NCBI GenBank assembly: GCA_016839665.1
Contig: JAEOTU010000224.1
Coordinates: 1-22,454 of the forward strand
Length of the DNA stretch: 22,454 nucleotides
Origin: Candidatus Hodarchaeota archaeon
Lineage (GTDB): Archaea > Asgardarchaeota > Heimdallarchaeia > Hodarchaeales > Hodarchaeaceae
Direction of reading: 5' to 3'
In this document: positions 1 to 8,639 of the stretch, piece by piece
Numbering within the stretch: position 1 is the first letter of the stretch
How the letters are laid out: each line of letters begins with the position of its first letter
Notes under the pieces: generated by a model
Told to the model about the DNA's origin: nothing
Database searches by the model: none
What the model saw: only the letters and a program-made list of their open reading frames with translations
Translations under genes and position numbers: made by a program

Positions 1-28
1 GATCTCTGTTATAAAAATGGGGAATTCC

Positions 29-36
29 AAAAAAAA
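29..36 (-). terminator. Poly-T tract behind nitroreductase gene
   Basis: Read on the minus strand, eight consecutive T residues lie 12 bases after the TGA stop of the nitroreductase gene. Archaeal intrinsic termination often needs only such a U-run without a stable hairpin. This is inference from position and composition only. Confidence 0.35.
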
Positions 37-48
37 GCTTAAGATTGA

Positions 49-552
49 TCATTCAATAAATTTCACTAACTCGCTTTCTGGTTTTCTGGAGAGCTCCTTG
101 GGTTTTTCGGCAGCATAACCAATTGGAGTTAATGCAAGAAAACGAAAGCTATCAGGTACCTTACAGGCTTTCTCCATAGCAGCAGGATCAGCATTTGCTA
201 TCCACACGGTAGACAATCCTTCAGCTGTCGCAGCAAGAATTAAATGTTCAAATACGATACTTCCATCAACCCATGCGAAATTCTTTCGATCGAATTTTCT
301 TTCCCATGCTGCTGCTTCGTTGACAAAAATCGCAATAACAAGGGGTGCTTGATGGACAGCTTTTTGTTTGACAAAATCAAGAGTCTTTTTAGGATTTTTA
401 ATAACAACTAGTTTAAAGGGTTGTTTATTAGCAGCTGTTGGTGCTAACCTGGCTGCTCGTAATATTCTCAATAATTGCTCATCTTTTATTGGTTTATCAG
501 GATGATAAGCTCTAATACTTCTTCTGGTTTCAATTACTTTGAAAAAATCCAT
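49..552 (-). CDS. Nitroreductase-family FMN oxidoreductase
   Basis: A 167-residue protein of the nitroreductase fold, expected to bind FMN and reduce a substrate with NAD(P)H in the cytoplasm; the substrate cannot be told. Visible family marks are the RRSIR phosphate-binding motif at residues 10-14, APTAANKQPF around 37-46 (family APSAxNxQPW), the GLSTVWIAN segment near 113-121 and a PIGY motif near 143-146. The length is typical of the short single-domain members. The ATG at 552 is supported by a GAGG Shine-Dalgarno sequence at 561-564, eight bases upstream. A TATA-like box (minus-strand AGTTAAAA, 591-598) lies about 40 bases upstream. It is transcribed alone, divergently from the ABC exporter at 770. 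The family is clear; the specific reaction is not. Confidence 0.85.
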   Translation of the reverse strand: MDFFKVIETRRSIRAYHPDKPIKDEQLLRILRAARLAPTAANKQPFKLVVIKNPKKTLDFVKQKAVHQAPLVIAIFVNEAAAWERKFDRKNFAWVDGSIVFEHLILAATAEGLSTVWIANADPAAMEKACKVPDSFRFLALTPIGYAAEKPKELSRKPESELVKFIE

Positions 553-590
553 ATCGAATTCCTCATATTATGTCGTGCAAGAAGATAATG

Positions 591-707
591 TTTTAACTTT
601 CGAATCTAAGAATCAGATCTCTTAATATTCTAAACCGTTAAGATAGTTGCCATACTTTCGAAATGTGTGCTGAGAGTATGAGTTGGTACAAACAGAAGTT
701 TTTAAAA
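591..707. promoter_or_regulatory. Divergent promoter region with ACTTTCGAA repeats
   Basis: The 217-base gap between two divergent genes holds a minus-strand TATA-like AGTTAAAA (591-598) for the nitroreductase and a plus-strand TTTTTAAAA (699-707) preceded by a purine-rich BRE-like stretch for the ABC ATPase, about 65 bases before its ATG. The nonamer ACTTTCGAA occurs twice, at 596-604 and 654-662; the second copy contains the palindrome TTTCGAAA (656-663). One copy touches the minus-strand box, so a shared regulator is possible but unproven. Confidence 0.35.
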
Positions 708-769
708 TGGTATTTAGTCAATTTATCTCAAGTATACCAATTTTCTGATACAAGAAACGATGATCAATA

Positions 770-1570
770 ATGGAAGATAAGCAAGCAATCATTGATGTGA
801 TTGGCTTAGTAAAAAATTATGATAAATTCCCCGTATTTGATGGCATCTCGTTTTCAGTCAAGAAAGGAACTTGTACTGGATTAGTTGGGCCTAATGGATC
901 AGGAAAAACCACCCTATTCAAGTGTTTGCTTGGTTTTACCGATGTATCTTTCGGTAAAATTTCCCTTTTTGGACAATTAACTCATCAAAACAGGATTAAA
1001 GAGCAGCACCTACTATACAATTGCCGAAAACGTATTAGTTATGTTCCAGAAGAGTGTATCTTTTATGAACACTTATCTCCCAAAGAATATCTACAGATGG
1101 TAGGCTCTGTCCTTCGATTACGAAAAGATATCCAAAAGAGAAGAATAATCGCCTTACTCAGAGCATTCAAATTGGAACGTTGGGCAGAACGGATGATTAC
1201 CACTCTATCTGAAGGAAATAGGCAACGTCTGTCGGTAGCTGCGGCCTTTGTACAGGATTCTGAACTTTTACTTCTTGATGAACCCCTCAACGGCCTTGAT
1301 CCTAGTGGAAGACACTTGTGTTTGAATTTATTCTCACAGTTCATTAGGAAAGGAGTGCCTGAGTTTGTTATTAAGTCTCCAGGAACTATCCTTATTAGTA
1401 GCCATTTACTAGGAGATATCGAGCGTGTGTGCTCTGATGTTATCATATTGAATCATGATTGTCAAATTGTGGTTCAAGGTTCACTATCCGATGTACGTAA
1501 CAGACTTACTGAGGATGCAAACCTCGAGGACGTGTACCTCTCAGTAGTTGAAGGATATGAGGAAGGATAG
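770..1570 (+). CDS. ABC transporter ATPase subunit (exporter type)
   Basis: A 266-residue nucleotide-binding subunit that should power the membrane protein encoded next. It has Walker A GPNGSGKTT near residues 40-48, the Walker B segment LLLLDEP followed by the D-loop GLDP, and an H-loop SSH in ISSHLLGDIE. The signature motif is LSEGN rather than the standard LSGGQ, a change seen in some exporter ATPases of the ABC-2 type. An insertion of about ten residues (around GVPEFVIKSPG) separates the D-loop helix from the H-loop strand. The ATG at 770 follows a long AT-rich leader and has no strong Shine-Dalgarno sequence. The stop sits one base before the ATG of the permease, so the two are surely co-transcribed. 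The substrate is unknown; antibiotic, lipid or peptide export are all possible. Confidence 0.9.
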   Translation: MEDKQAIIDVIGLVKNYDKFPVFDGISFSVKKGTCTGLVGPNGSGKTTLFKCLLGFTDVSFGKISLFGQLTHQNRIKEQHLLYNCRKRISYVPEECIFYEHLSPKEYLQMVGSVLRLRKDIQKRRIIALLRAFKLERWAERMITTLSEGNRQRLSVAAAFVQDSELLLLDEPLNGLDPSGRHLCLNLFSQFIRKGVPEFVIKSPGTILISSHLLGDIERVCSDVIILNHDCQIVVQGSLSDVRNRLTEDANLEDVYLSVVEGYEEG

Positions 1571-1571
1571 T

Positions 1572-3032
1572 ATGGGAGAACTGCGAGTCGTCTTCGATAA
1601 GGTATGGTATTTGTGTCAACTACGAATGAAAGCTTTCTATCGAAGACACTCCCCCTTAAAATTCTTAGTAGGGATGCTTTTTGTCTTCATTTATTTTTTA
1701 TTTTTTGGAATTCTCCTAGTTATTGCGTTTTTAGGGATTTTCTCGCAAGATGTGGACTTCAAACCACCTGTTGCTTATAGGGATCTATTGGTATTCGGAT
1801 TTATAGTCTTCTTTGCAACAGGTTTATCTTATTTGGTTGCTGCTGGGGCCACTGGACTGCGAAATCCATATATTGGTGGACGTCAAGATGTACATTTCTT
1901 TCAGCGAATACCAGTAGAATCATCAGTTATGTACCTTGGAGCACGGTTAACAGAATCCCTCAAAGTAGTTTTAGTAGTTGTTCCATCAATTGTATGTTTG
2001 TTTGGTCCTTTGATGCTGGTACTTCATCTACCTTGGTGGAGGATGGTAGGTGTACTGATTGTATGCCTTCTAACTTTCAATCTGTGTGGAAATATTGCTG
2101 ATTTAGCCTTTTTTACATTTCGACGGTTTCGTCGTAAGAATAGCTGGTATCAAGTATGGTTAGATAGTAGTTCACCGTTAATAGGTATAATTCTGCTATG
2201 GGTACCTGTTTTAGCCTTTCTAATGTACCAACAACAAGTTGTTCCGGATTTTGAAACACTTTCGGATTTCCTTCTTATTCCTTTGATTAATACAGCTGTT
2301 ATAGCAACAAGTTTCTTTTTTCGATCTGGCGTTCCTTGGCAGAGTTGGATAGGCCTTATAATTTTAATTTCAGAGTCAATTATAATTGCAGGAGTTACAA
2401 GTATTATTGCAGCATACTATAAACCAATGGAAGATATGGCAGAGATTATTCCAGTGTTGTCATTTCAAGCAGCAAAATTAGAGGATTTTATTGGTGGAAA
2501 AACCATTCAACCACCTGAACTGATTGATAGTGACATTAAAGGAAACTCAATTTTTACTGAAAAATCACCTTGGTTTGCATATTTATTAAAAGATTGGTTG
2601 GCAATAAAACGGATTCGTGCTTTTCGTAAACATTTTTTCTTAGCTCCGATTATTGTTATTGGTTTAACGATTGTTTTTCTATTCATACCACAAGAGAATT
2701 CTTTGTTCTTTGCATTACAATTCTTTGTTATTTATCCAATGGCTGACTTTCTCCTGCTCCTTATCCAACTAGAAATCAAGGATCCAATGCAACGATTTAC
2801 AGACGATAGATGGAATATGGTTAAGAGTAAATTTATCCTTGCACTCTTCGTAATAGGTTTTTATAGCGTTCCTCTATTTGTGGCTAAGGGATTGGTAAGT
2901 TTAATCATTATTCTTCTTGTGACAGCACTAGTTACAATTGTTGGAAAAACAAAATGGGGAGCTCTAAAATCTAGGTATTTTTTGTTATTAGGAATTGTTC
3001 TTCTAACAACACCCTTAATATTACTGAGTTAA
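1572..3032 (+). CDS. ABC-2-like multi-pass membrane subunit
   Basis: A roughly 486-residue integral membrane protein, very rich in hydrophobic stretches (about 10-12 predicted helices), that forms the likely transmembrane partner of the ATPase just upstream. I see no conserved motif that names the substrate. A longer reading from a TTG at 1548, inside the ATPase gene, is open, but the ATG at 1572 has a good Shine-Dalgarno sequence (GAGGAAGG, 1559-1566) a few bases ahead and leaves a one-base gap to the preceding stop, so I chose it. A cytoplasmic stretch around residues 300-340 separates two membrane halves. After the stop comes a T-rich stretch and then the separate PadR promoter, so the exporter is a two-gene unit. 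The ABC-partner role is inferred from gene order and topology. Confidence 0.75.
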   Translation: MGELRVVFDKVWYLCQLRMKAFYRRHSPLKFLVGMLFVFIYFLFFGILLVIAFLGIFSQDVDFKPPVAYRDLLVFGFIVFFATGLSYLVAAGATGLRNPYIGGRQDVHFFQRIPVESSVMYLGARLTESLKVVLVVVPSIVCLFGPLMLVLHLPWWRMVGVLIVCLLTFNLCGNIADLAFFTFRRFRRKNSWYQVWLDSSSPLIGIILLWVPVLAFLMYQQQVVPDFETLSDFLLIPLINTAVIATSFFFRSGVPWQSWIGLIILISESIIIAGVTSIIAAYYKPMEDMAEIIPVLSFQAAKLEDFIGGKTIQPPELIDSDIKGNSIFTEKSPWFAYLLKDWLAIKRIRAFRKHFFLAPIIVIGLTIVFLFIPQENSLFFALQFFVIYPMADFLLLLIQLEIKDPMQRFTDDRWNMVKSKFILALFVIGFYSVPLFVAKGLVSLIIILLVTALVTIVGKTKWGALKSRYFLLLGIVLLTTPLILLS

Positions 3033-3101
3033 GTCTGGTATTTCTTATTTCAGATTAAACATGATCAATTACATAATTTTTTGAACATTCTATAATAGCA
3101 A

Positions 3102-3139
3102 AGTATATATAAGTAATATACTATAACTTATACAGTATA
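3102..3139 (+). promoter_or_regulatory. PadR operon promoter with two overlapping inverted repeats
   Basis: A TATA box (GTATATATAA, 3103-3112) lies about 50 bases before the PadR ATG. Around it are two inverted repeats that share one arm: AGTATAT (3102-3108) with ATATACT (3116-3122), seven bases apart, and TATACT (3117-3122) with AGTATA (3134-3139), eleven bases apart. The first covers the TATA box and the second the expected transcription start. PadR proteins bind inverted repeats at their own promoters, so this is a good candidate autoregulatory operator. The repeats are seen directly; their function is inferred. Confidence 0.6.
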
Positions 3140-3158
3140 ACTCATAGGGGTTGAAGTT

Positions 3159-3512
3159 ATGAATCACCAAGAATTACTGCATAAATGGCAAACAGAGTTT
3201 AAAAAGGGGTTTTCCAAGCCACTAATCCTGCTTTCACTTTCAGAAGGGGAAAATTATCCCTATCCATTGACTAAAAAGATAAAAGAATTTACAGATGGAA
3301 TGATTTCCATTGCCGGATCAAATATCTACCCAATGCTTACAAATCTTGAAAAAGAAGAACTAGTCATCAGTCAATCCGTTGAAATAACAACTAAAGAGGG
3401 GAAAGTGATGAAAAGAAATGTCTATGAGCTCACCAACGCGGGAAAAGAATTTCTTGACCTTCTCAAATTATCCATGCAAGAATTCACTGAGGTTATACAA
3501 AAATTAGTTTAG
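3159..3512 (+). CDS. PadR-family transcriptional regulator
   Basis: A 117-residue winged-helix DNA-binding protein of the PadR family. The N-terminal half carries the wHTH, with the family segment SNIYPMLTNLEKEELV (residues about 54-69) corresponding to the recognition helix and start of the wing, and a wing with charged residues up to YELTNAGKEFL. The length fits the short PadR subfamily, with a single C-terminal dimerisation helix. A GGGG stretch at 3147-3150 lies eight bases before the ATG and serves as a weak ribosome site. It is the first gene of a four-gene operon with a HAAS-RDD protein and an ABC transporter, and the inverted repeats in its promoter suggest it represses its own operon. 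PadR proteins often control exporters in response to small molecules; the ligand here is unknown. Confidence 0.9.
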   Translation: MNHQELLHKWQTEFKKGFSKPLILLSLSEGENYPYPLTKKIKEFTDGMISIAGSNIYPMLTNLEKEELVISQSVEITTKEGKVMKRNVYELTNAGKEFLDLLKLSMQEFTEVIQKLV

Positions 3513-3522
3513 ATGTAAGAGT

Positions 3523-4197
3523 GTGAGTGAAAAAAGAATGAATAAAGCTAAAAAGCTAGATTCGATTGATATTTATGTGCAGAAAATCAATAAATTACTA
3601 CCATACCCACAATCAGCAAAAAATTCGATATTAGAAAGTTTAAAAATAGATGTAATCGAGGCAATGAAAGATACCAACACTACAAACCCAGAGGAAGTGT
3701 TTGGTGATCCTTATGCAGTAGCTAAGAATCTTAGTTCAAGCAAAGATTGGGAAATATCACCAGCAGGGTTTGGAATTAGGACAATTGCATATTTAATCGA
3801 TTTTTTCCTCAGTATCTTGGTCAGTTTCGTCTCTTTAATCCCTGTATTTTTAATTGGCCCATATGCTGTCTATGAGGCAAATCCAATCATAGCTATTGTT
3901 GAATTCTTTTTAATAATAATTTCGACTGTCTCTGGAATTTTTCTATTCTTTGGCTACCCCATTCTCTTGGAGGGTCTTTTCTCAACCACAATAGGGAAAA
4001 AGCTTTTCGGTTTGACAGTAGTCGATATTTCAGGGATAAGAATTAATTGGAAACAGGCCATTGTCCGTAATCTCCCCAAAACACAAGCAGAATTCTTGTT
4101 TTTCGACGTTCTTATCGGGAAATACATTCAAAAAGTTAAAAATCAACGAGCATTAGATCAAGTAGCTGAAACACTGGTAGTACGAATACAGAATTAA
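3523..4197 (+). CDS. HAAS-like plus RDD-domain membrane protein
   Basis: A 224-residue protein. Residues about 15-75 are a helical region with the look of a HAAS/DUF1700 domain: an YVQKINKLLPYP-like first helix, then LKIDVIEAM and the EEVFGDPYAVAKNL segment. Residues about 80-224 are an RDD domain with Arg86, Asp93 in YLIDFF and Asp195 in FFDVLIG, the residues behind the family name, plus three hydrophobic segments near 88-112, 121-145 and 143-155. HAAS domains are known partners of PadR regulators, so this protein may tie membrane state or transporter activity to the regulator encoded upstream. The start is uncertain: GTG 3523 and ATG 3538 (residue 6) are both possible, neither with a strong ribosome site. 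It lies 10 bases after PadR and 2 bases before the ABC ATPase reading frame. RDD function in archaea is poorly known. Confidence 0.7.
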   Translation: MSEKRMNKAKKLDSIDIYVQKINKLLPYPQSAKNSILESLKIDVIEAMKDTNTTNPEEVFGDPYAVAKNLSSSKDWEISPAGFGIRTIAYLIDFFLSILVSFVSLIPVFLIGPYAVYEANPIIAIVEFFLIIISTVSGIFLFFGYPILLEGLFSTTIGKKLFGLTVVDISGIRINWKQAIVRNLPKTQAEFLFFDVLIGKYIQKVKNQRALDQVAETLVVRIQN

Positions 4198-4265
4198 TCA
4201 TGTCTCAATTATTACTCAATGTTAGTAAAAAAAAACCGAAAACAATTAACAAGGAAGGAAATAAC

Positions 4266-5099
4266 TTGAAAAAATGTCCGAATTGTGCTAATGAGTTTCC
4301 TAATGATTACTTATTCTGTCCAAAATGTGGAGTTAAATTCAGTAGTAAGGAGCTGGTAAGCTTCGAAGAAGACGATGATTCAACTCTCATGGTGGCCTGT
4401 TCTGATCTTCACAAATCTTACTTAATGGGAAAAAATGCGGTGAATGCCCTCCGAGGAGTGGATCTTAAGGTAAATGTAGGTGATTTTATCTCAATTATGG
4501 GGCCGTCTGGGTCTGGGAAATCAACTCTAATGCATTTATTAGGAGGGTTGGATTCACCATCCCGAGGCCAAGTGGTTATTAGAAATTGGGAAAATGAAGT
4601 AGTCGATATTTCAAATCTCTCAAAAGATAAATTATCTGCCATACGCCTTCGAGTGACGGGGTTTATCTTTCAACAATTCTATCTATTACCTACCCTAACT
4701 GCAGCGGAAAATATCTCCATTCCATTAATTTTTACTGGAAGTAAATCAGATTCATTTACAAAAACACGAACTAATGAATTATTAGAACTAGTTGGTCTAT
4801 CCAAAAGGGGTCATCATCTACCTTCCGAATTAAGTGGTGGTGAACAACAACGTGTCGCTATAGCTCGAGCCTTAGCAAATGATCCCCCTCTCATACTTGC
4901 AGATGAACCCACAGGTGATTTAGACTCTCGGACGGGTCATATGATAATACAGATACTCAAGAATTTGAATAAAATGGGAAAAACAGTAGTTATGGTGACT
5001 CATGATTTGAGTGTGGCTGAATATGCTGAAACAATCATTGAAATGATAGATGGGAGATTTGTTGGAAAAAGTAAGGAAAATAATTCCAGTGAGGGATGA
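4266..5099 (+). CDS. MacB/LolD-type ABC ATPase with N-terminal zinc ribbon
   Basis: An ATPase subunit (about 277 residues from the chosen start) of the MacB/LolD/FtsE type, partner of the FtsX permease that follows. It begins with a zinc ribbon, CPNC then CPKC ten residues later, starting at residue 4. The ABC domain has Walker [11 protein letters not shown]-loop in [10 protein letters not shown], the full signature [15 protein letters not shown], Walker B LILADEP with GDLD, and H-loop VTHD. An upstream ATG at 4200 keeps the frame open and would add 22 residues rich in Lys and Asn. I prefer the TTG at 4266 because AAGGAAGG lies seven bases ahead (4251-4258) and the protein then opens directly on the ribbon. 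It overlaps the permease by an ATGA junction. A zinc ribbon on this ATPase class is unusual and could mediate protein or nucleic-acid contacts. Confidence 0.88.
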   Translation: MKKCPNCANEFPNDYLFCPKCGVKFSSKELVSFEEDDDSTLMVACSDLHKSYLMGKNAVNALRGVDLKVNVGDFISIMGPSGSGKSTLMHLLGGLDSPSRGQVVIRNWENEVVDISNLSKDKLSAIRLRVTGFIFQQFYLLPTLTAAENISIPLIFTGSKSDSFTKTRTNELLELVGLSKRGHHLPSELSGGEQQRVAIARALANDPPLILADEPTGDLDSRTGHMIIQILKNLNKMGKTVVMVTHDLSVAEYAETIIEMIDGRFVGKSKENNSSEG

Positions 5100-7903
5100 T
5101 TTTGAATCTAAAATCCCCGATTAAACAGTTTGCTTGGATGCTGAAATTTATTTATCGTGATGTAAAGGGTCACAAATTTAGAAACGTGATTGGAATTGTG
5201 TCAATCGGTCTTAGTATTGGCCTTTTAGTTGCTATGAACGCTACTGTCGATACACTGTCGAACTCATATGTTGACCTGATTTTAAATACCGCTCAAGATT
5301 ATGATTTTGAGATAAATCCTTCGGAGGGTATTTCTATTGAAAATTACTCAAGTCTTATGGTGCAAATTAACGAGATTGATGAAATAAAAGATACAACCCC
5401 AAGGTACATCTCGCAGGCATACATGAGGATTAGATATGAATCAGAGGATCTAATTGATATTCCTGCAAATTTAATCGGATTAGATATTACTAAAGAAAAT
5501 GATTTACTCATTGGGAGTTTTGATCCAGAAATAATTGAACCGATCGGGATAAATCAATGCTTATTGGTCGGAAATTTCGGTAAGAATGTTAAAACTGTAC
5601 TCAACGAGAATTTATCAATCAACCACTTCTATATTAATTTTCAAGATCCTTCAGGGACTACTCATGAACATAAACTTGAAATCTCACAAGTAGTAGAAAG
5701 CAAGCAAAGGTTACCATTAGGTTTCAATATCATTGTTGTAGATCTTTCACTAATTGAGTCTTGGTTACAGATTCCTGAAGTTTGTACAACCATAATTGGT
5801 AAATTTACCGATCCTTCTATGTATTCAGCAATTGATCCTGAAGGATCGGTTCAAAAAGCACAACAATTAGCCATAGCAATCCAATCTAAAATAGGTCTTG
5901 ACTATTCTGTCGCATTACCAAAAGCCACTGCAATCGAAGCTGCTGATTTTTCAGGTGTACGACTATTGTTGAATTTTATTGGGATCCTTATTCTCTTATT
6001 GTCTACTTTATTAATATACAGTCTTAATACCATATCAATTGAAGAGAAGAATCGAGAGTATGGAATGCTGCGAACTTTAGGGGTCAAAGATTCAAAAATT
6101 CTCATAATGTTGTTTTTGAGTCAGTTATTCAGTGTATTCTGGGGTGTAATCGTTGGACTAGGTTTAGGGTATCTTTTAACAATGTTGATTTCGAGTCTTC
6201 TACTTTCAAGTCTTGAGAATTATACTATAACTATTACCGTTCAAACGATTGTATTCTCTTCCATTATTGGTGCTTTAGCTGGACTTTTTTCGGCTATAAA
6301 ACCAAGTACAAGCTTAATCAATAAGAATATTGTATTGTCCCTGGAAGTTGGCCGTCACTACGATCAAGAATATTCTATTAAGAGGGAAAGACATGTTTCG
6401 AAATCGATGGGTTTAATCGGACTTGCGGTTGCAGGAGTTGGGTCAATTTTTTTTGTGATCTTCCCCTTACTTAACGTCATTGACGATCAAAATTTATCAC
6501 AGATATTATTTCTAAGTTTATTGCTGTCATTTTTAATCGGATCAGTTCTTTTAGCAGTTGGTGTTTTTTCTCCAATTTTTGAGATGTTTCTTGTTAAGAT
6601 TCTGTTTATAACCAGGAGAACACGAAAGATAGGAATCATGACAAAGACTTTTTTAACAAAGAATCAGAGACGAAATGCTTTAACTGCAACAATCTTTGCC
6701 TTAAGCCTTAGTTTTATTCTATACTTATCTATGTCAAATAGTCTACAGAACTACATGATGACAGAGAGTCTCAGACATTATTATGGTTCAGATATTATAG
6801 TTCAGTCATCAGGAGTAATTGGGAATTATGTTGATCCTTCTGTAATTTCTTTCATAAAAAAACATGAAAATATCTCAAAAGTTTCTTATACAACTGCTGG
6901 AAACATGTTTCTTTTAATAGGATGCCAAGTTACCTTAGGTGATATGGCTCTGTTTAATTCAATATCACCTAGCGGGATTTACTCAATACCTGATTTAGAT
7001 TTTGGGGATAGTCTTTATACCCCTCCCTCAATAAGTAATAATGCGTGGAAAAATCTTGTAGACAATAATAACACCATTGTTGTCTCTCGAGCAATTGCTG
7101 AACGATTGAATCTTAAAGTAAACAAATCGATTCGTTTAATGATCCATAGTCCAGTGAAAAAGAATGATGAACTTTATGGAAAAAATCTGAATCTAACTGT
7201 TGTTGGTGTAGCTGATCGTATTCCTGGTTTTAATGATGTACATTTTGCCTCAAAATTTGCAGATTCTTCAGCAGTATTTGTTGGAAATACTACCTGGAAT
7301 ACTATTGTTCATAATCAAATGAACACCAGTGAGCAAATTACTGTCGCCTCAAGGATCGATAGAGTTTTCATCAAATGCGTGAATAAGGACTCTGAAACAA
7401 TCGAAAGTGTTCAACGCGAATTATTTCTGGAATTTGGTACATCTATTCAGACTATTCGAATAGACACTCTGCTAGAAATGCTTATAACTCAACAAGAGGA
7501 CAGTAGCGAAATGTTATCTGTTATACTTTCATTAAGTCTTATTATTGCTTTCTTTTCAATATTCAGCAGTACACAAACTAGTATTATTGAAGCCATACAT
7601 GAGATTGGAATAATCAAAGCTATTGGACTTAAAGAAAAGGACCTTGTACTAGTGTTTATTTCTCAAGCACTAATCTTGACGATTGTATCAACCATTTTAG
7701 GAGGGATTGTAGGTTACAGTCTTGCTTATATCCAATGGGCTCAAAATGCAATCTTAGTGGAATTTCCTTTAATAATCGTTTCACCTGATCCAATAATTCC
7801 CTTAATTTACATAATCGCGATTATATTAAGTGTACTTGGAACTTATATACCAGTTAGATCATTGAAAAATAAACAGCCTTCTGAAATTTTAAGAACACTC
7901 TGA
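5096..7903 (+). CDS. MacB-like FtsX-domain ABC permease, two FtsX domains
   Basis: A 935-residue permease of the FtsX/MacB class. The first helix (about residues 28-48, preceded by KGHKFRN) leads to a large extracytoplasmic domain (about 50-285). A first FtsX domain follows, with helices near 288-310, 333-365 and 378-400 and the coupling segment REYGMLRTLGVKDSKI. Further helices are near 440-500, then a second unit with a helix near 528-548, a second external domain (about 550-805), and a second FtsX domain with the matching segment HEIGIIKAIGLKEKDL. The twofold repeat of the coupling motif shows an internal duplication, as in family members that work as a single long chain. Such systems extract or export lipoproteins, peptides or lipids, or transmit mechanical signals; no substrate can be named. 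ATG 5096 overlaps the ATPase stop; TTG 5102 is an alternative, with GAGGGA correctly spaced. Confidence 0.88.
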   Translation: MILNLKSPIKQFAWMLKFIYRDVKGHKFRNVIGIVSIGLSIGLLVAMNATVDTLSNSYVDLILNTAQDYDFEINPSEGISIENYSSLMVQINEIDEIKDTTPRYISQAYMRIRYESEDLIDIPANLIGLDITKENDLLIGSFDPEIIEPIGINQCLLVGNFGKNVKTVLNENLSINHFYINFQDPSGTTHEHKLEISQVVESKQRLPLGFNIIVVDLSLIESWLQIPEVCTTIIGKFTDPSMYSAIDPEGSVQKAQQLAIAIQSKIGLDYSVALPKATAIEAADFSGVRLLLNFIGILILLLSTLLIYSLNTISIEEKNREYGMLRTLGVKDSKILIMLFLSQLFSVFWGVIVGLGLGYLLTMLISSLLLSSLENYTITITVQTIVFSSIIGALAGLFSAIKPSTSLINKNIVLSLEVGRHYDQEYSIKRERHVSKSMGLIGLAVAGVGSIFFVIFPLLNVIDDQNLSQILFLSLLLSFLIGSVLLAVGVFSPIFEMFLVKILFITRRTRKIGIMTKTFLTKNQRRNALTATIFALSLSFILYLSMSNSLQNYMMTESLRHYYGSDIIVQSSGVIGNYVDPSVISFIKKHENISKVSYTTAGNMFLLIGCQVTLGDMALFNSISPSGIYSIPDLDFGDSLYTPPSISNNAWKNLVDNNNTIVVSRAIAERLNLKVNKSIRLMIHSPVKKNDELYGKNLNLTVVGVADRIPGFNDVHFASKFADSSAVFVGNTTWNTIVHNQMNTSEQITVASRIDRVFIKCVNKDSETIESVQRELFLEFGTSIQTIRIDTLLEMLITQQEDSSEMLSVILSLSLIIAFFSIFSSTQTSIIEAIHEIGIIKAIGLKEKDLVLVFISQALILTIVSTILGGIVGYSLAYIQWAQNAILVEFPLIIVSPDPIIPLIYIIAIILSVLGTYIPVRSLKNKQPSEILRTL

Positions 7904-7909
7904 GGTCTT

Positions 7910-7922
7910 GAGGATTATCCTC
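7910..7922. terminator. Short palindrome between convergent genes
   Basis: GAGGAT and ATCCTC form a perfect six-base dyad around one T in the 27-base gap between the convergent FtsX permease and the zinc-ribbon membrane protein. It could fold only with some stem loss for a loop and has no adjoining long T-run, so a terminator role is a weak guess from position. Confidence 0.2.
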
Positions 7923-7930
7923 GAAGGAAT

Positions 7931-8626
7931 TTAGTCAATTTCTCTTAATTGTGAACCACATTGCTCACAATACATTCCATCTGTCATATGACCACAAGTT
8001 GGACATGAAATCACTTCGAATTCAAGTGTGGAGATTTCAAAGTCATCCAAATCTGGAGTTACGGTTTCTGCTGATTCCTCTTCTCTGCTTGGAGTGCTCT
8101 TTGAAAAACGGTCTCTTATCCAGCCAAACATATCAGGTAAAAAAGCGCCTCCAAAAACACAAAAAAACCCTATTATCATTAGATCGAAAGAATCAACTCC
8201 GATTAAGCTTTCAACAAGTGATTCTTGAATCGTGATTTTGGCTGGACTATAAACAGTGTTATAGTCTTCAATATATTGGAAGTAATAATTCCCAGAAGAC
8301 TGGACTTTGAATCCACCAACATAGACAGTAATCCAATCAGAATCACCATCAAACGAGAATTCTATGTATTTTCTAAGAACTACAGCCCCGTTACTTGTAT
8401 AAAGGACAAATTCCCCACCACCTGATCCGAAGGGGTGATTAGAGCCCTCTGCTGCAATTGAAAATGACTTACCCCCATCCAAGTAGAAAGTGTCACTGGT
8501 GTGAAATCCATTGAGATCTATTCCTCCGTGAGTAACCTGTAGAAAAAAGACACTTATAAAACCGATGATGAGACAAGCAAAACCGATTGCCATTATGTAA
8601 GGCCGAGGACTCTTGAGAGAAGGCAT
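7931..8626 (-). CDS. Two-helix membrane protein with C-terminal zinc ribbon
   Basis: A 231-residue protein I do not recognise as a named family. It has a membrane helix at about residues 11-30, then an ectodomain (about 31-145) rich in Gly, Ser, Tyr and beta-strand patterns, a second helix at about 147-168, a charged acidic linker and a C-terminal zinc ribbon: CPTC at 208-211 and CEQC at 220-223. The ectodomain should face outside and the ribbon the cytoplasm. The ribbon is of the small treble-clef kind common at termini of Asgard and thermoplasmatal membrane proteins. The ATG at 8626 is only about 30 bases downstream of a TATA-like element, so the transcript may be nearly leaderless. It is transcribed alone, between two divergent or convergent neighbours. 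Role unknown; a membrane sensor or binding protein is a guess. Confidence 0.7.
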   Translation of the reverse strand: MPSLKSPRPYIMAIGFACLIIGFISVFFLQVTHGGIDLNGFHTSDTFYLDGGKSFSIAAEGSNHPFGSGGGEFVLYTSNGAVVLRKYIEFSFDGDSDWITVYVGGFKVQSSGNYYFQYIEDYNTVYSPAKITIQESLVESLIGVDSFDLMIIGFFCVFGGAFLPDMFGWIRDRFSKSTPSREEESAETVTPDLDDFEISTLEFEVISCPTCGHMTDGMYCEQCGSQLREID

Positions 8627-8639
8627 TTCATTTCAATAT

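Noticed and set aside
1..48. Possible gene end at the left edge
   Set aside because: No frame with coding character is visible; the stretch looks like the trailer and T-run terminator of the nitroreductase gene.
1063..1446. Minus-strand open frame inside the first ABC ATPase
   Set aside because: It mirrors the Walker B and signature region of a well-supported gene and has no recognisable motif.
7951..8425. Plus-strand open frames opposite the zinc-ribbon membrane protein
   Set aside because: They lie antisense to a gene with clear membrane helices and a zinc ribbon, overlap each other and show no domain-like composition.
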